Counted from the stretch's first letter, positions 49,221 through 61,108 are shown. The stretch is DNA of 64,000 nucleotides from Orbilia blumenaviensis (GCA_036872755.1 JAVHNS010000006.1:434001-498000); one strand, 5' to 3'. Program-made: numbers and translations. Notes: generated by a model from the sequence alone, not told the origin.

Positions 49221-50846
49221 CTATAAATACTTTCTGGATGAAAATTCTCCGGCTTGTTCGGAAAAAATCGCTTTAAATTTCCCATCGAGCACCTCTACGC
49301 TTCCATACCTAAACTCGCCAATATCTCCTTTCTCTAACTCCTCTACTACTTCCCCAAACAAGATTGCTCTCGCCAGTGAGCTATCATCCGGGATCAACAC
49401 TCTCCTTGATAAGCTCTCTGCCGCGCCAAGCCATAAGAAAACGGTGACCCCAAAGGGTATCCAAAGGACTATGGATGCCACTGTATCCCAGGTAGATATG
49501 TTTCCACCTGATAAGTTTTTATAGTAATGCATTAGCGTAGCCCATCCTATCAACCCTACTAGAACCCTATTCAATAGAATCGTAGTCCATGATGTCAAGA
49601 TGCCCCGTAAGCTTCCACGTTGGAACTGCCAGAAGTTCCAGTGGGTCCAAAGGCTATTCCCCGCTAGGATGTTTTCGATATCGATTAGGTGATATTTTGA
49701 TGACGCCAAAGTTGCCCATCGAATTATGTTGATTATCGAAGCCGAGAATGAGGTTAAAAAAAGAGAGTAAGTTTGGAGAAGAAACGATAGGAGGAACTTT
49801 GTATTCAGTGATCCTAGGCCCGAGAGAGGCCGGGGTTGAGTGCCACCTGTTATGTATGATGTTTGAATTACCTGATGGACGACGCAGGCAAGAATAAGGG
49901 AAAGGATTCCTGGTATTAAAAGGGTGGCTTTGAGGCCTTTAGGAAACACAGTTGTTGAACGCTGCAGAGGCTGGAGGTCCTCCTGGGTGGGTGACGGCGA
50001 TACGTTTGACGGAGATGTGATGAATTGGGCTGCCGATATGTAACGGAATGGCGTTGGCTGTAGCTGATATTTTGTATCTGAGTTTGAGGAAAGGGAAGAA
50101 ACGACTTTGGACGCTGTGGCGAGGGAGCCATGGTGTGATAACGGGCTGAGACACTGCCGAAGGGAAAGGGACAGTGCTAAGGAGGAGTTTGGAGGAATAG
50201 ACGGGTGGGACCTGATACACACAAGGGAGGTTACCGTGACTATGGATTGAATTCCAATTATCAAAATCAAGCCGCCGGCAAGGTAACCCCAGTCAATCCT
50301 GCGGTAGTAGTCCCCGGTGCCGGCATTGTATGTTATCTCATACGAAGAAGTCAATAGTGCAAGGCCTATGCGAGGTCCGAAGCGGACGACCATCAGATAT
50401 GCGGCTAGAACTTTCGTCCGGAGGGACCCAGCAAAGATATTTTTAACAGCCTGCAGTCCTCGGTCGCCATCTAAGGTTGCCTGTATCTCCTTAAGAGTAA
50501 AGGAGCGATGGTGCAGCATTGACCATTTTATGACCCAGAGAAATTCAATCTCACAAGCATCTGAAATAATGCTGGCGACTAGAGATAATGGCATTGTGAG
50601 AACTCCGAGCGTCAAGAGGTCCGTCAGGTCAACCCTGTCGTGTCTTAAAACCGCACTCGTTATTATGAGGCCCACTATATAAGCGTACGTACAGCCATAG
50701 CCGACACTTAAACTTAGTAAAACGAGGTACTTTTGGTACCGCGGTTGCTTTGGAAGGTTAACGTATGGAACCCACCAGCGTATGTCGTCTGCAGACACGC
50801 GCTTGCGTCCAACTAAAGATCCGAGGTTCGGTGGTACGCTATCCAT
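49221..50846 (-). CDS. polytopic membrane protein of unknown function
   Basis: A single-exon frame of 541 aa from ATG at 50846. About seven hydrophobic segments suit membrane helices: near residues 40-67, 80-104, 188-212, 308-332, 350-375, 418-440 and 455-480. They are separated by a long Ser/Pro-rich loop (about 215-305), and a short polar N-terminus precedes the first helix. The first exposed region has a WWVPYVNLPKQPRYQKY stretch. No transporter or enzyme signature was recognised. Length and layout resemble uncharacterised fungal integral membrane proteins. It is A/T-flanked on both sides and shares no operon-like partner. It is the most convincing single-exon gene in the central part. Confidence 0.75.
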   Translation of the reverse strand: MDSVPPNLGSLVGRKRVSADDIRWWVPYVNLPKQPRYQKYLVLLSLSVGYGCTYAYIVGLIITSAVLRHDRVDLTDLLTLGVLTMPLSLVASIISDACEIEFLWVIKWSMLHHRSFTLKEIQATLDGDRGLQAVKNIFAGSLRTKVLAAYLMVVRFGPRIGLALLTSSYEITYNAGTGDYYRRIDWGYLAGGLILIIGIQSIVTVTSLVCIRSHPSIPPNSSLALSLSLRQCLSPLSHHGSLATASKVVSSLSSNSDTKYQLQPTPFRYISAAQFITSPSNVSPSPTQEDLQPLQRSTTVFPKGLKATLLIPGILSLILACVVHQVIQTSYITGGTQPRPLSGLGSLNTKFLLSFLLQTYSLFLTSFSASIINIIRWATLASSKYHLIDIENILAGNSLWTHWNFWQFQRGSLRGILTSWTTILLNRVLVGLIGWATLMHYYKNLSGGNISTWDTVASIVLWIPFGVTVFLWLGAAESLSRRVLIPDDSSLARAILFGEVVEELEKGDIGEFRYGSVEVLDGKFKAIFSEQAGEFSSRKYL

Positions 50847-51522
50847 ATTTCGTCGGACTTTTTGGTGGCGGATTCACAGCGCGCTTTGCGGCGACTCCTT
50901 GGCTCTAAAACTAAGGAATGTATTTATATAAACTCGTAAGTTACTACAATAGCGTCCATCGCGATACTGCAGCGTTAATGTCGTTCGAATTTAATGAGAC
51001 ATACGTGTACTCAATCGGATGCCAGAAAACTTTTATCTCGGTCTTGACCCAGGGCTAGGCAGGCGAAAAAGACCAACCCTTTTCGCTCCGGGAACAAGGA
51101 GGGCAGAAAAAGCGGGGAATTTAACCTCGGTGGTTGGGGCCTATGATATTTATATATGAGTCGGTGGGGCTCTGCGAACCTCCCGCTCATTGGTAGCGAA
51201 GTGCCAATGCTTGGCCTCTAATCTTGACTTCTTAGGTCCTAACTAATTGAATCTAGCGTTCTGCCATTGACTGTATTACCAAGTTTTATGTCGACTGTAA
51301 ACCTTTTATTCTTGATTGAGTATTTTCTACTGTCGTTGCGCTTGTAAACGTTAACGGGTGGGGTCTGGGAGGCCGAATTGTGCGGTTCGCTGGTTGACCT
51401 CCAGCGCGTTGACTAAGCAGCTCTGGTTCTGGGTCGCATCTAGCATATTGAGTGGCCATAACGTACGTGGAAAGTTCTAATGACATTGAATAGCATTAGT
51501 ACTAAAGAAATCCTAAAACTGG

Positions 51523-51549
51523 CCTAGACTAGTCTCGTAGTACCTAGAC
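51523..51549. repeat. variant core flanked by 7-bp direct repeats
   Basis: CCTAGAC, then TAGTCTCGTAGTA, then CCTAGAC again. The core differs at two positions from the TGGTCTCGTTG form at 35.1 kb. Confidence 0.65.
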
Positions 51550-52087
51550 GTAATTTCGTTTTTTACTATGTATTTCCGATATTTGGGTTTGAACAACTTA
51601 GTTGCGCCATAGCCAAGGGTCTTTCACAACAAGCGACCCTGGTCGCGGAATAACCCTAGTTAATACGTAGTATGGTGGGCAAGCTTAAGAGCCCGGCTTG
51701 TACCCACACTAGCAGGCCGCAGAGTATTTGCTTTGCTGAGAGCCTTTGCATGGTGTTTTGTTATGGTTGCTGGGTGGGAGGGCGAAGGCACTAGCAAGTG
51801 TGGCTCATGAGGTACCTGACAGGGATATACTAAATTTTCGCCCGCGATCGCGTATATACTGCTGCTAAGTAGATCAGTGATATGCGGTTGCAGGGGTCGA
51901 ACAGGGATTAACATCGTATTTTTTGGAAGAAGTCGGCATAGTTATGTACACAAAGGCGCTCTTCAAATCGAGCCATCGTGTCTATGACGTTAGTGGAGCC
52001 TTTTATTGGGAAAGAAAGGGCAATCCGTTCAGTCTGGCAAAGTGTAGGCTTTATAAATTCGAATCTTTGGGATTCGATTGTTATTGC

Positions 52088-52119
<32 letters not shown>

Positions 52120-52134
52120 GGGGGGGGGGGGGGG
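52088..52134. repeat. A24-G23 homopolymer junction
   Basis: Twenty-four A followed directly by 23 G. The G run could form a four-stranded structure; an assembly or cloning artefact is also possible at such a tract. Confidence 0.9.
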
Positions 52135-52177
52135 TTAAAATAAATGCAGCGGGACGGATTCACCCGCCATGTGTAAG

Positions 52178-52200
52178 CCCACCTGGTCTCGTAACCCACC
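52178..52200. repeat. core flanked by 6-bp direct repeats
   Basis: CCCACC, then TGGTCTCGTAA, then CCCACC again; the repeats extend to 7 of 8 matching bases. Confidence 0.65.
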
Positions 52201-53159
52201 CCAATTCTTATTAACCTCAAATATCCTAACAGTTCTGAAGATACGCCTAAAAACCCTGACGCATTGCAGCTGAGGTCGTGATTCCACCGTCTGCGAGGTA
52301 TTGTACTAACCGGTTGACTACCAGTTTATATATGTCATGAGGTTTTACTTGCATCTGGCACCTGGGTCACAGGTTCGAGACATTGGCATCTCGCAGTTTC
52401 TGCATGTATGTCTTTACCAATCATAATGAGATATCGGCGGCCGCTATGACTGGTCTCGTCGTCATGGCCATTTCTACCAACGTCAGCCTCGAGGGAGAGT
52501 ATCATATATGTGTTGAGGGCTATGTTGCATTCTTTGCGTTGTCTTACGGCGATGCGATGGGTCAGCACTACAAGGGTATGAGATGGCCCCGCTGTGTGAG
52601 GGACGAGGGTAAAATGGACAAACCATTGTGCCACCCAATGTCCAATGCTTCACTCCGCGTAAAAAAAAAAAATTTTTAACCACGTCACGCACTCATGTTA
52701 CCCAATATGCCGCTAATGGCGCCTCAATTCAATTGGGATGATCATGAAGGTTACGTTAAAACTCTTATCTTTGATGAAAAGCGTAGTGGGAAGGAATTAC
52801 CGAAGATGCTAACGCAGAGAGCGGACGCTGTTGGTACCGGACGAGCTAGAATCACTCTGCGGAATCTTAATCGCCGGATTATACAATAGGGATTTAGATT
52901 GATAGATCAGAGCGAGGGCTATCGTGGCACCGTTTTTCAGGGGAAGGCTCTAAATGTGTATTAAGGTGACATGAATGCGCTCCAAAATATCAAGATTGCA
53001 GAGATGATTTGCTTCGGAAAGACAACAACGGCTGACAATGGATTCTAGGTGCCTGGAACTTCGCGCACGTCGCGCGGGTGACAGAAAAACGCGAATAGAA
53101 ATCAGAACTTTTTGCATAGTTTTGCTAGCAAGTGTTCGTTTTTTTTGTTCGTGTTTTCG

Positions 53160-53425
53160 TGTCAGGTACCAGTACAAAAGTTGAAAGATTGATACAAAAA
53201 ATCGAACGTTTTCCAGGTCTGGATCTCCAGTCACAGCACAAACTCTGCCTTGAAGCTCGAACCCATAGGTAGTGGTTTTAAAATTTCTTCGACCATGCAG
53301 GCGATGCCGTCAACCGATGAGTGAGGAGGCGGTGCATAACTACCGTATTTGGTTTGGCCGGATCTGGCAACCGGCTTGAGTGAGCTCCTGCGTACTGGCT
53401 ATCCAATGCGCTGTCTCCCTCATTA
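53160..53425. repeat. dispersed repeat, short copy
   Basis: It shares ordered blocks with 60273-60735: two GTACAAAA-type words, the block CTCTGCCTTGAAGCTC, a TTTTAAAATT block with CATGCAGGCGA, ATGCCGTCAA, and GCCGGATCTGGCAA followed by CTTGAGT. Compared with the other copy it lacks two internal segments of roughly 60 and 50 bases. No terminal inverted repeat or coding frame was seen. Confidence 0.7.
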
Positions 53426-54663
53426 ACGCACAGCTTGTTCTCTCTATGCGTCGGAACTCGGACCTTTCACAACAGTGATCCCACCAAATCGCTCATAACC
53501 CGGATGGCAATGACGTGGTGTCAGTTCGGCTTGACAAGAGAATCCTGGGGTTAGGCTGTGGCTGTTCTCCATTTGGTTGATAATGGCAGCGGCGAACACA
53601 GCAACGCAACAAGAAAGGCGCAGACTTCCAAAAATCAATTATCCATTATGCCGCAGTTCTGGGACCGAGACTATGCTGCAGTCATAATAAAATAAAAATA
53701 AGCTCATTCGGTAGTGCCAGATATAGAGATTAGTGTGTTACTATGGAGCGGCTAAACCACCTAAAGCCTGTATCTAAATCTTGAAAGGGCGCTGAGCTAG
53801 AGCCATGAGACATCACACCATTTTATCTCATAAACCAGCTTAAATTATCACTTGTGATGATTTCCTTATCGGTAATATTAACAAATTCCGCTGGTCTCGT
53901 TCCATCACAAAGAAAACGGCTGAGCTTCTATTGCTCACACCCGAGCCGCATACCTGTAACTCGTGATATTACTTGCGTAGAATAATTCCTGATTAATTTT
54001 TTCCTCGAACTCTTTCGAGTATTCCATCGTGCCAGCGTTGTTGTATTTTATCAATATCACAGATATTCTTTATTGTCTTTCAGCGTACACCCCGCCCCCC
54101 AAAAATACTCGACAACGTAAACATATCTTCAAACGTATTTTTTTGTGGCGAAAAGGACGATTTAAAACTACCCTCGGAATTCTAGCAAAGCCAGCCGGGG
54201 GCCATCTATACGAGTTAGAACTTTTGATTTGTATGCTACGGAAGCAACCTTCTTCGCTAATTCTTAACAATGTAAGCAAAAATTTCATTTTTTTTTGTTT
54301 TTAGGTATAGATCCTTCTGACTCTAGTTCCTTGGTATCAAAACAAATGCTCCCGAATGTTTAAAACAATATGAAGATACAGATGAAATTGCCCCCATCTT
54401 AGCCTCCTCGCGCCGGGGGGTCACCCAATTGTCATACATGAAGGCAACCAATGGATATTACGTGAAGAAGACGTGGGATGAGGGCGTGGAAGACAGAACT
54501 AGCGCACGCATGGTAAGAAAGAAAAGGCCCCTTCGTAAGACGTCGTCAAAAATGAATGCTATCAATACATAATCCAAGTGAATCAAATGCTAAAGCGATA
54601 AAGAGAAATGTGAAAAGATATATATATATAAAAGAAAACCTAGCGCCGTTTCATTCCTCGGAT

Positions 54664-56146
54664 TCAGTAGCCTGGCTTGTTTGGGTTGACGAGTTGGACT
54701 TTGAATCCACCGAATTTCTTGGTTCCGGAATACACAGCTTCATAGAGTTTGCGAAGGTTCTGTTTGTCGTCTCTAGAGACCTTAAGATCTCTTGGGTGTT
54801 TGTAGCACATGACAGAGCTCTGGTCGCGGTTTCCATACAGCATGCAAGCCCAGTATTTCTCTTTCTCTTGAGCAAATTCATGCCTGATCCCTAAAATATG
54901 CCCGGATTCATGTGCGAGGATACCGGTCAAATGGTCGCGATGTTCTTTCTGAAATGACAGTGGGTAGATCGTCACCACACGCTCGTGAGCGGAGAAATTT
55001 GGAAAGAATGCGCTGGCAAGAAGTCCCTCCGTTGTATTGTCCTCCGAATCATCCTCCGTAGTATCCAGGGGAGGTGCGGCGGCGACTGTAAAATGAGCCT
55101 CCCGCCGGTCGAAAACCATCATGACAGACACTTGCGACTCCCACGATTGAAACCCATCGTACATGCATCGTGCTACATATTCACCAATACTGGCCTTCTT
55201 GGAACCGAACAGCACAAAGTCCCAACCAACAGCCCGGGCCATACGTTCGAGGGATTTGGTGTCAACATAATATTTAAGGGTAACATCTTTTTCGTAGAGA
55301 AAAATTCTGTTTTCAATGCCGATATTGATATGACTGAGGCTGCGGAGCGATATATGCCGAGTTCTGCAAGCGAACAGGTATTGGTTTGCGGAGAAGAGCT
55401 GCCCCGGTTGCATTTTAGCGATATCCGGATCATCCCGGGAATCTTCATTTGGGGGGTCTTCTCCATTCGGGGGATTTTGTTCATCGGAGGAGTCTTCTTT
55501 ATCAAATTGGGGTTTATAGGTTGGCGGTTGGGCCTTGCTTTGACCCAAGCTTGCTAGGTTATGTTCAGCCAAGGGACCATCGATCGTATTTTGGACCAGA
55601 TTCTCATCGGGGCCTGCAGGCTGTTGAGAAGATGTTTTGTCACACAGGTTTAAGCCGCTTGTGGTAATAGAATAGAAAGAAGGCTAATGTAAGGTACGAG
55701 TCAGCACGGGATTGAGCTTCAATACTAGATATAGCGGGTAATTTACCTCTCTGGGCATACGAATGCCCTGGGATTTATCAGAACAAGTGGGGACTTGACA
55801 CGGTATTCCGACATGATTTTTGTTGGCAATGAGACTGAGATGGTTGCTAGTCTAGCGCAAAACTCGAATTAGGTTTAAATTGAAGTTCAACTGCTGGAGA
55901 TAGCAACTTACATCTCTGACAGGGTGGGTCGTATCTTTTGTACTTGAACAGGAGTCTTTAACGAAATCATTGATGGCCTTAAGAATGAGACAATTGCTGG
56001 TGATGGAACCGGAAGAGGACTGATGCGAGGTTCACATTAGCGACGAATTGAACTTCAATCCTTAAAAAGGACAAGCAACCTACATCCGTGGCAGCACGGA
56101 TTATATCTTGTGACTCATTCTGGCCGAGATTGGAGAGTACAGTCAT
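54664..56146 (-). CDS. HExxHxxGxxH zinc metalloprotease-like protein (metzincin type)
   Basis: Four exons, 56146-56084, 56019-55912, 55851-55747 and 55683-54664, give 431 aa. The introns (64, 60 and 63 nt) are all phase 0 with GTAGGT, GTAAGT and GTAAAT donors. The catalytic motif HESGHILGIRH spans H350-H360 (zinc ligands H350, H354, H360; catalytic E351), and SSVM at 381-384 fits a Met-turn, as in metzincins such as matrixins. Residues 210-300 fit the upstream sheet and helix. There is no evident signal peptide at the modelled start, which is unusual for this class, so it may act inside the cell or use an unseen start. Residues 22-92 come from exons 2 and 3, which look like a tandem duplication; 140-180 is acidic and Pro-rich. 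Substrate unknown. Confidence 0.8.
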
Positions 56147-56268
56147 TTTAATTTTGGCTCAAAGGTGTTGTGGCGGCTTCTTGGCACAAGTTTAAGCGGG
56201 AAATTCTTAGCTAATAGACCTTAGCGTGCTGTGTCGGTTGCTGTGTGACCCGATTCTCGCGAAATCAG

Positions 56269-56313
56269 GAACAAACTGGTCTCGTTGAGAATGAATAGTC
56301 TCGTTGGAATAAA
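56269..56313. repeat. two tandem cores separated and flanked by related 7-mers
   Basis: GAACAAA, CTGGTCTCGTTGA, GAATGAA, TAGTCTCGTTG, GAATAAA. The three 7-mers agree at five of seven positions, so each core is again bracketed by a near-duplicate. Confidence 0.6.
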
Positions 56314-56670
56314 TGAACTTTAGCTGAAGATTTGCAGCTGCCTTGAATGGATTTCCTTTCGCTGGCTGTAGGTGAAAGCGGGCCCTTTAAATACATGTTG
56401 TAGATAGGTAGCTCTCGTAAACCAGCCTCAACGAAGGATATCGTGGGGACAGCTCGATTATCTGCCAATATAACAAAACCTTTCGATTTGAGGATGGCGT
56501 ACTGCATCCATGGAATAGCTTCCGTTGTGATTGGTTGGTGTGGGGTTTCCCCGAGTATTTGGTTCAAACATCTGCAGGTTCGTGTGGTAGTATTTCCTGA
56601 TCCAGATCAAAAACAACACATCACCATTTTCTGGCCAACATTCCATAATGTATTCCGCGGGGCAACAAGA

Positions 56671-56744
56671 TTCACTGCTAGGCAAGGATGCCACACCAAA
56701 CACCAAAAATGGTTTGGTGTGGCATCTCGCCTAACTAGCAGTGA
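56671..56744. repeat. large imperfect inverted repeat (hairpin)
   Basis: The arm TTCACTGCTAG ... ATGCCACACCAAAC (56671-56701) is repeated in inverse orientation at 56712-56744 with a 10-base loop. The inner 14 bp pair perfectly. It may be a pair of mobile-element ends or a small fold-back element; the flanking minus-strand frames (56265-56567) show no transposase motif. Confidence 0.75.
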
Positions 56745-59700
56745 ATACGTTACATGCTAAAACTGGGACGGCTCCGCTTCACTCCGCCATACTTAAACCC
56801 GATTAAGCATAATTAGGCCATACAGAGTCAGTAATCAAAAATATAATATTTATTACACAACACAAAAAAACTTCAAATAAATTTAAAATTTATTCTTAAA
56901 CTTATATTCAAACCCAATTTATTATATTATCAATTTCAGAAAACAAATCTAACACGGATTTATACCAAAATTTGCCAAGGGTACCAAAAAACAACACATC
57001 TTTTTGGTGTACAGCGGTACAGGCGCGGAGGGTTACTTAGAACCCGACTTAACTTGAACAGTCGGGCATAGGTAGCTACGGCTGATCCCTAACACCTGGG
57101 GTTGTGGTCACCGACATCGCCAACCGTTCGACCGTCCGTCCATTCAACCATCATCCCGCCCTCATTATTCATCATCAGCTCTCATAGTACCGACGAACGC
57201 GTTCGCGCTATCGAGGTATCTGGCTCTTAGCTGCTTGGATTTCACGTCCAGCCGTTCATCAGCTCGTCCACCCATCACTGATCCACAGGCACCGTCAGCG
57301 TCAGGCGCTCTGGCCTAACATCCAGCACTTCCAATGGTATCGTCCGTCCCGTGAATCGGAGCCTTCATACACTGATGCTAACTATGTTATCAGCAAGGTT
57401 AAACTTCAAAATGAAATATGGTAGTAGGAGTACCAAAGTTTTCTGCCTTCCCATCAGCAATAAGCTGGCCCTGACTCAACCCCACAAGCACGTGCACAAG
57501 GTATCCATCCTCCCGTTCACGATAGCTAGCCTTGACCCAGTTCCACAAGAAAGGAGCTTTTCAGAGAACCGCGGGGCTTGTTAGGAAGCCATGGCAAGGA
57601 ATAGTAGCCATTGGCAGTCGTAGACAGTCGTAGACAGATAAGAAGATCCACGGGCTCAGATAGCATCGCGGGATACCATCACTAAACCTCGGCTGCCATT
57701 CCTCGTTTCGTAGGACTAAACATCGACTTTCCGGCCGGCCAGCCCGGAACAAGGCTTTCGAGGTTACATCGAAGTGGATTTCACAAGAATCCCCAAAACT
57801 AACATGAACAGCACAAAGGGCAGCAATTGGGGAGTGATTAGGCAGGCATGGTTATGGGAACGGAATTGGGTAGATGCGTGCTGTGTCGTAAAACCCATGG
57901 GGCTGGTGAATGACTGTCTTGGCCCTTTCAGCCCGGTTATCACAGAAATGCTTACCCCGCATAGCTCGCTACCTACGCATGATTGCTGCCCCGAATTTGC
58001 CGGCCCCAAGTCATACGTCGCCTTGACCGTTCTTTGACATTTGTCATCAGGCAGATATTTCTGCTATCCAGGTGGCCGCCCGCCGTAGAGCGTTGTTATT
58101 CTCCCGAGCTGGTTGGCGGCTCAGTGGCAGTGGTCCTCAACATCCAGTTTACGAAAACGCTCACGCTGGAGCCTTCCTTTTCTAGTCCTAAGTCAGTCTC
58201 GGTCCCAGTCCCAAGTCTAGTCCAACACTGGGTTCGTAATCAACTATACTGGCAGCTACACTTGACTTTATAATATTTTTGCTCATCCTGCTTTCTTTAC
58301 GGGATATCTAATACATCAACCGGTGTATCTTTTGGAAGGGCAAGTCTGGGTACTTCACCGCTAGTCGTAGAGGCCGGAGCACTTCCCATCCCAGATAGTC
58401 CCCAGGGCGTGTTTGATTGACAAGATACCATTTTTAAAAAAATTTTAATTTTTCTTTCTGATACTACAACTACGCCATTGATGAACGAGACATCCTTACG
58501 AATAACATTTTCAACATTCGTATCAATGTACTAATACACCATTTCCACAAGTCGCTTTGCTGTAATATTCTCCGGCCCGTTCAGGATATACTTGGCTTTG
58601 TTGTGGGGGACTTTATCGTTTTAAGTCAAGAGCTGAGCCGTCAAAAATCTATTTCATATAGATTGACAATGTTAATAGACGACCTTATCATTCTGAACGG
58701 GTCTCAGAAGAGAAAAGGTAGTTTTTAGTTTGTCAAGTGTCAGAAGCGCGAAGCTTCAAATTATATAAGTTCTGCTCGGGCCACGGAGCACCCATTTGGA
58801 TCAGAAATCAAAGATAGTGATAACGTCAAAAGACACGATGATTGACTTCGTAAATGTCGATCCCGCCATGGAAAGTGTAATTCTTACTATCCTAGCTAGA
58901 ACCAAACGGTAGTCGTGTAATAACTAATAGCCATCAATCTTGTGATCAGGCTGCAGTTGTCATCGGTAGCGCAACAAAACACTCAACAACACACAATTGA
59001 GCTATCGCCGACACTAATTTCGCGAGCGCATCGGCCAAAACTCACGCGCTCACTCTGGAAACTGGTGTAATGTATCTCCTAATAGGTAGCTTCCGGTTTG
59101 CCAAGGCCCGCATCTCCCGCATCGCTTATTTATCATAATAAGAAGCGTTTTAGTTAAGTTTCCACGAACTCAACATCCCAACTTCATGCATGCACCCTCA
59201 ACACCTTACGCGAGCGCATCGATCGATCTCAGTGCGCCCTTTTTGAGAATCTGGGGAATGAAGGTTTTTGTAGGTCCCTTTTGGTATGTAAGGTGCCGCA
59301 GCCCCCGCAATCGCACCCTTCCAAAAAGCCCGGCAACGCTTCGAGGCCTCACAGCACAGGCCAAAAAAAAAAAGAAAAATTTTATAATCAAGATATCATT
59401 CGAATGCGCTCTATGTAAATAATTTAAAAAGTAATTAAATAAATAGAACAAGATAGAGGCTGATAGTGTTATGAAGCTGTGAAGTAACGCAGTTTTTACG
59501 TTATGGTGGGGTTTGCAACTATGGTTCATGAACGATAAATACCCCGCCCAAAACTAGTCTGCCAAGTATCAAATTTTAGTGCTTGAGTTCCATCAATGAG
59601 AGTTTTTTAAATTCGTGATCTTGGCACGACGCGCTCAGTTTTAATTGTAATAATAACCAATTACCAAAAAAGAGACAGAGATTCTACGTGAAGCAGGAAG

Positions 59701-61108
59701 TTGAATAAAGGTCTTTTATGTAAAAACGCTTTATTTGGTTCGGTTTTCGTGGTGCTAGAGGTTTTCACCGTAAAATATTGTCACAGTTTTTTGAAGGGAT
59801 ACTGCGTAGTTCACTCCAGACAGTCCGACGCCAACACGTATTTTTTCGATAGTTGGCCGACCCCGTGCGCTGACTAGAAACTCGAGGATCAGACAGACAT
59901 CGAATACTTATACATGCGAATTCCTAAATATTTTCGTAGAAAAAAACGCAGCCTCGCCGTTCATACTCGCTTACATAGTTGGCTGAAGCTCAGGACGCTA
60001 AAGCGGATAGGAAGAGCCACATATATATATATGATCGTTGCCCGTGTAGGCCTATTGATGCAAAGAATGATTTTTGGTTAATAGCCATAGCTACGCCAGA
60101 GTGTGCGAGGCTACAACCCTTGATCAATTGAATCGTAAGGAGAAGCCCGGAAAAACGCCTAGAATAATTAAGAGTTTGAGAATAAATTACAGAAGATTGC
60201 GGATGGTTGCGTGTTATGTGACTCTGTAAGACTCTTTATACCTCCAGCCGTTCCTTGGTTCGGTACAAGAAGTAGACAGTTTGAGTACAAAAGGTAGACA
60301 ATCAGGTACAAAAAGTTGAAAGATCAGTACAAAAGGTCGAATGTTTCTCAGGTCGGTTAGGAAAGTTTGTGACAACAGACCCCAAGTCACGGCACAACTC
60401 TGCCTTGAAGCTCAATCGGGTCCGTTTGAGAGGTTTGCCATAAACAACCTTACTAGATTCGGGTTGTGGTGTTACAAGTCCGCCCAAACCCATAGCTGGT
60501 GGCTTTTAAAATTACTTTTACTATGCAGGCGACTGAGATGGGGGCCTGTAGTTTGGCCCGCTGTGTGTAGAATGTCTCGCTACTATGCCGTCAATTGCTG
60601 AGTGAAAAATTATGACAAAGGAATGTTCTGACGCGTGGCTGTGACTGGGTAACTGGGTGCTCTGTGCTCTGTTACGAGCATTTGGTTTTGATACATGCTT
60701 AGCCGGATCTGGCAATGATTTGCTTGAGTACACCCCCGCATACCGTATATCCACAACACGATACCCTCTAGTCTCTAGCTTTCTTTCAACGTCACTGACT
60801 GATATGAGCAGGATCCAGCTCTCTACCTGCCCGCTATCTATAAGAAAGGTCCACCCCCTCGAGTATCTTGTATACTTCTTCTTTCCCTCTTCATCCTAAA
60901 AAAAAAAGTTAGCATTGACAAAAGAAATATCAATCGAAGAAAAGATCACCGCAATTGGAATATATCCCTAAAACGCTTCAACTTCAGCTCACCGCCAGTC
61001 ACCGCGCCTGATAGTTGCATCAAGCTCTCGTCAAAATTTTCATTGTACATTCAACTCATTGAGCTCATTTCATATTTTCTATTCAATTCTCCCTACACTA
61101 TCGTCAAG
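56745..61108. other. stretch without an assignable gene
   Basis: 56820-56960 is very A/T-rich. At 57351-58273 opposed frames overlap (plus 57774-58037, minus 57764-58009) without motifs. 58400-60250 is A/T-rich with only short frames. A dispersed repeat copy occupies 60273-60735. The last 200 bases are the leader of the next gene. Confidence 0.45.
60273..60735. repeat. dispersed repeat, long copy
   Basis: Longer relative of the repeat at 53160. It opens with three roughly 20-bp units built on GTACAAAA(A)GGT/GTTGA, then carries the CTCTGCCTTGAAGCTC block, a segment absent from the other copy, the TTTTAAAATT block with TATGCAGGCGA, another extra segment, TATGCCGTCAATTG, and AGCCGGATCTGGCAA followed by CTTGAGTACA. 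No coding frame of note. Confidence 0.7.

Larger units (their letters stand above)
50847..54663. other. repeat-rich stretch without an assignable gene
   Basis: It holds short frames only (minus 51286-51486 and 51660-51914; plus 52383-52679; minus 52950-53234). Between them lie two core-and-flank repeats, an A24-G23 tract and one copy of a dispersed repeat, each listed separately. 53800-54650 has no supported frame. Confidence 0.45.

Noticed and set aside
52290..52395. tRNA-like boxes (CTAACCGGTTGACTACC and GGTCACAGGTTCGAGAC), possible tRNA gene or tRNA-derived element
   Set aside because: The T-stem does not close after the TTCGAGA loop, and no cloverleaf with matching acceptor arms can be drawn. 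At most a very old tRNA-derived relic.
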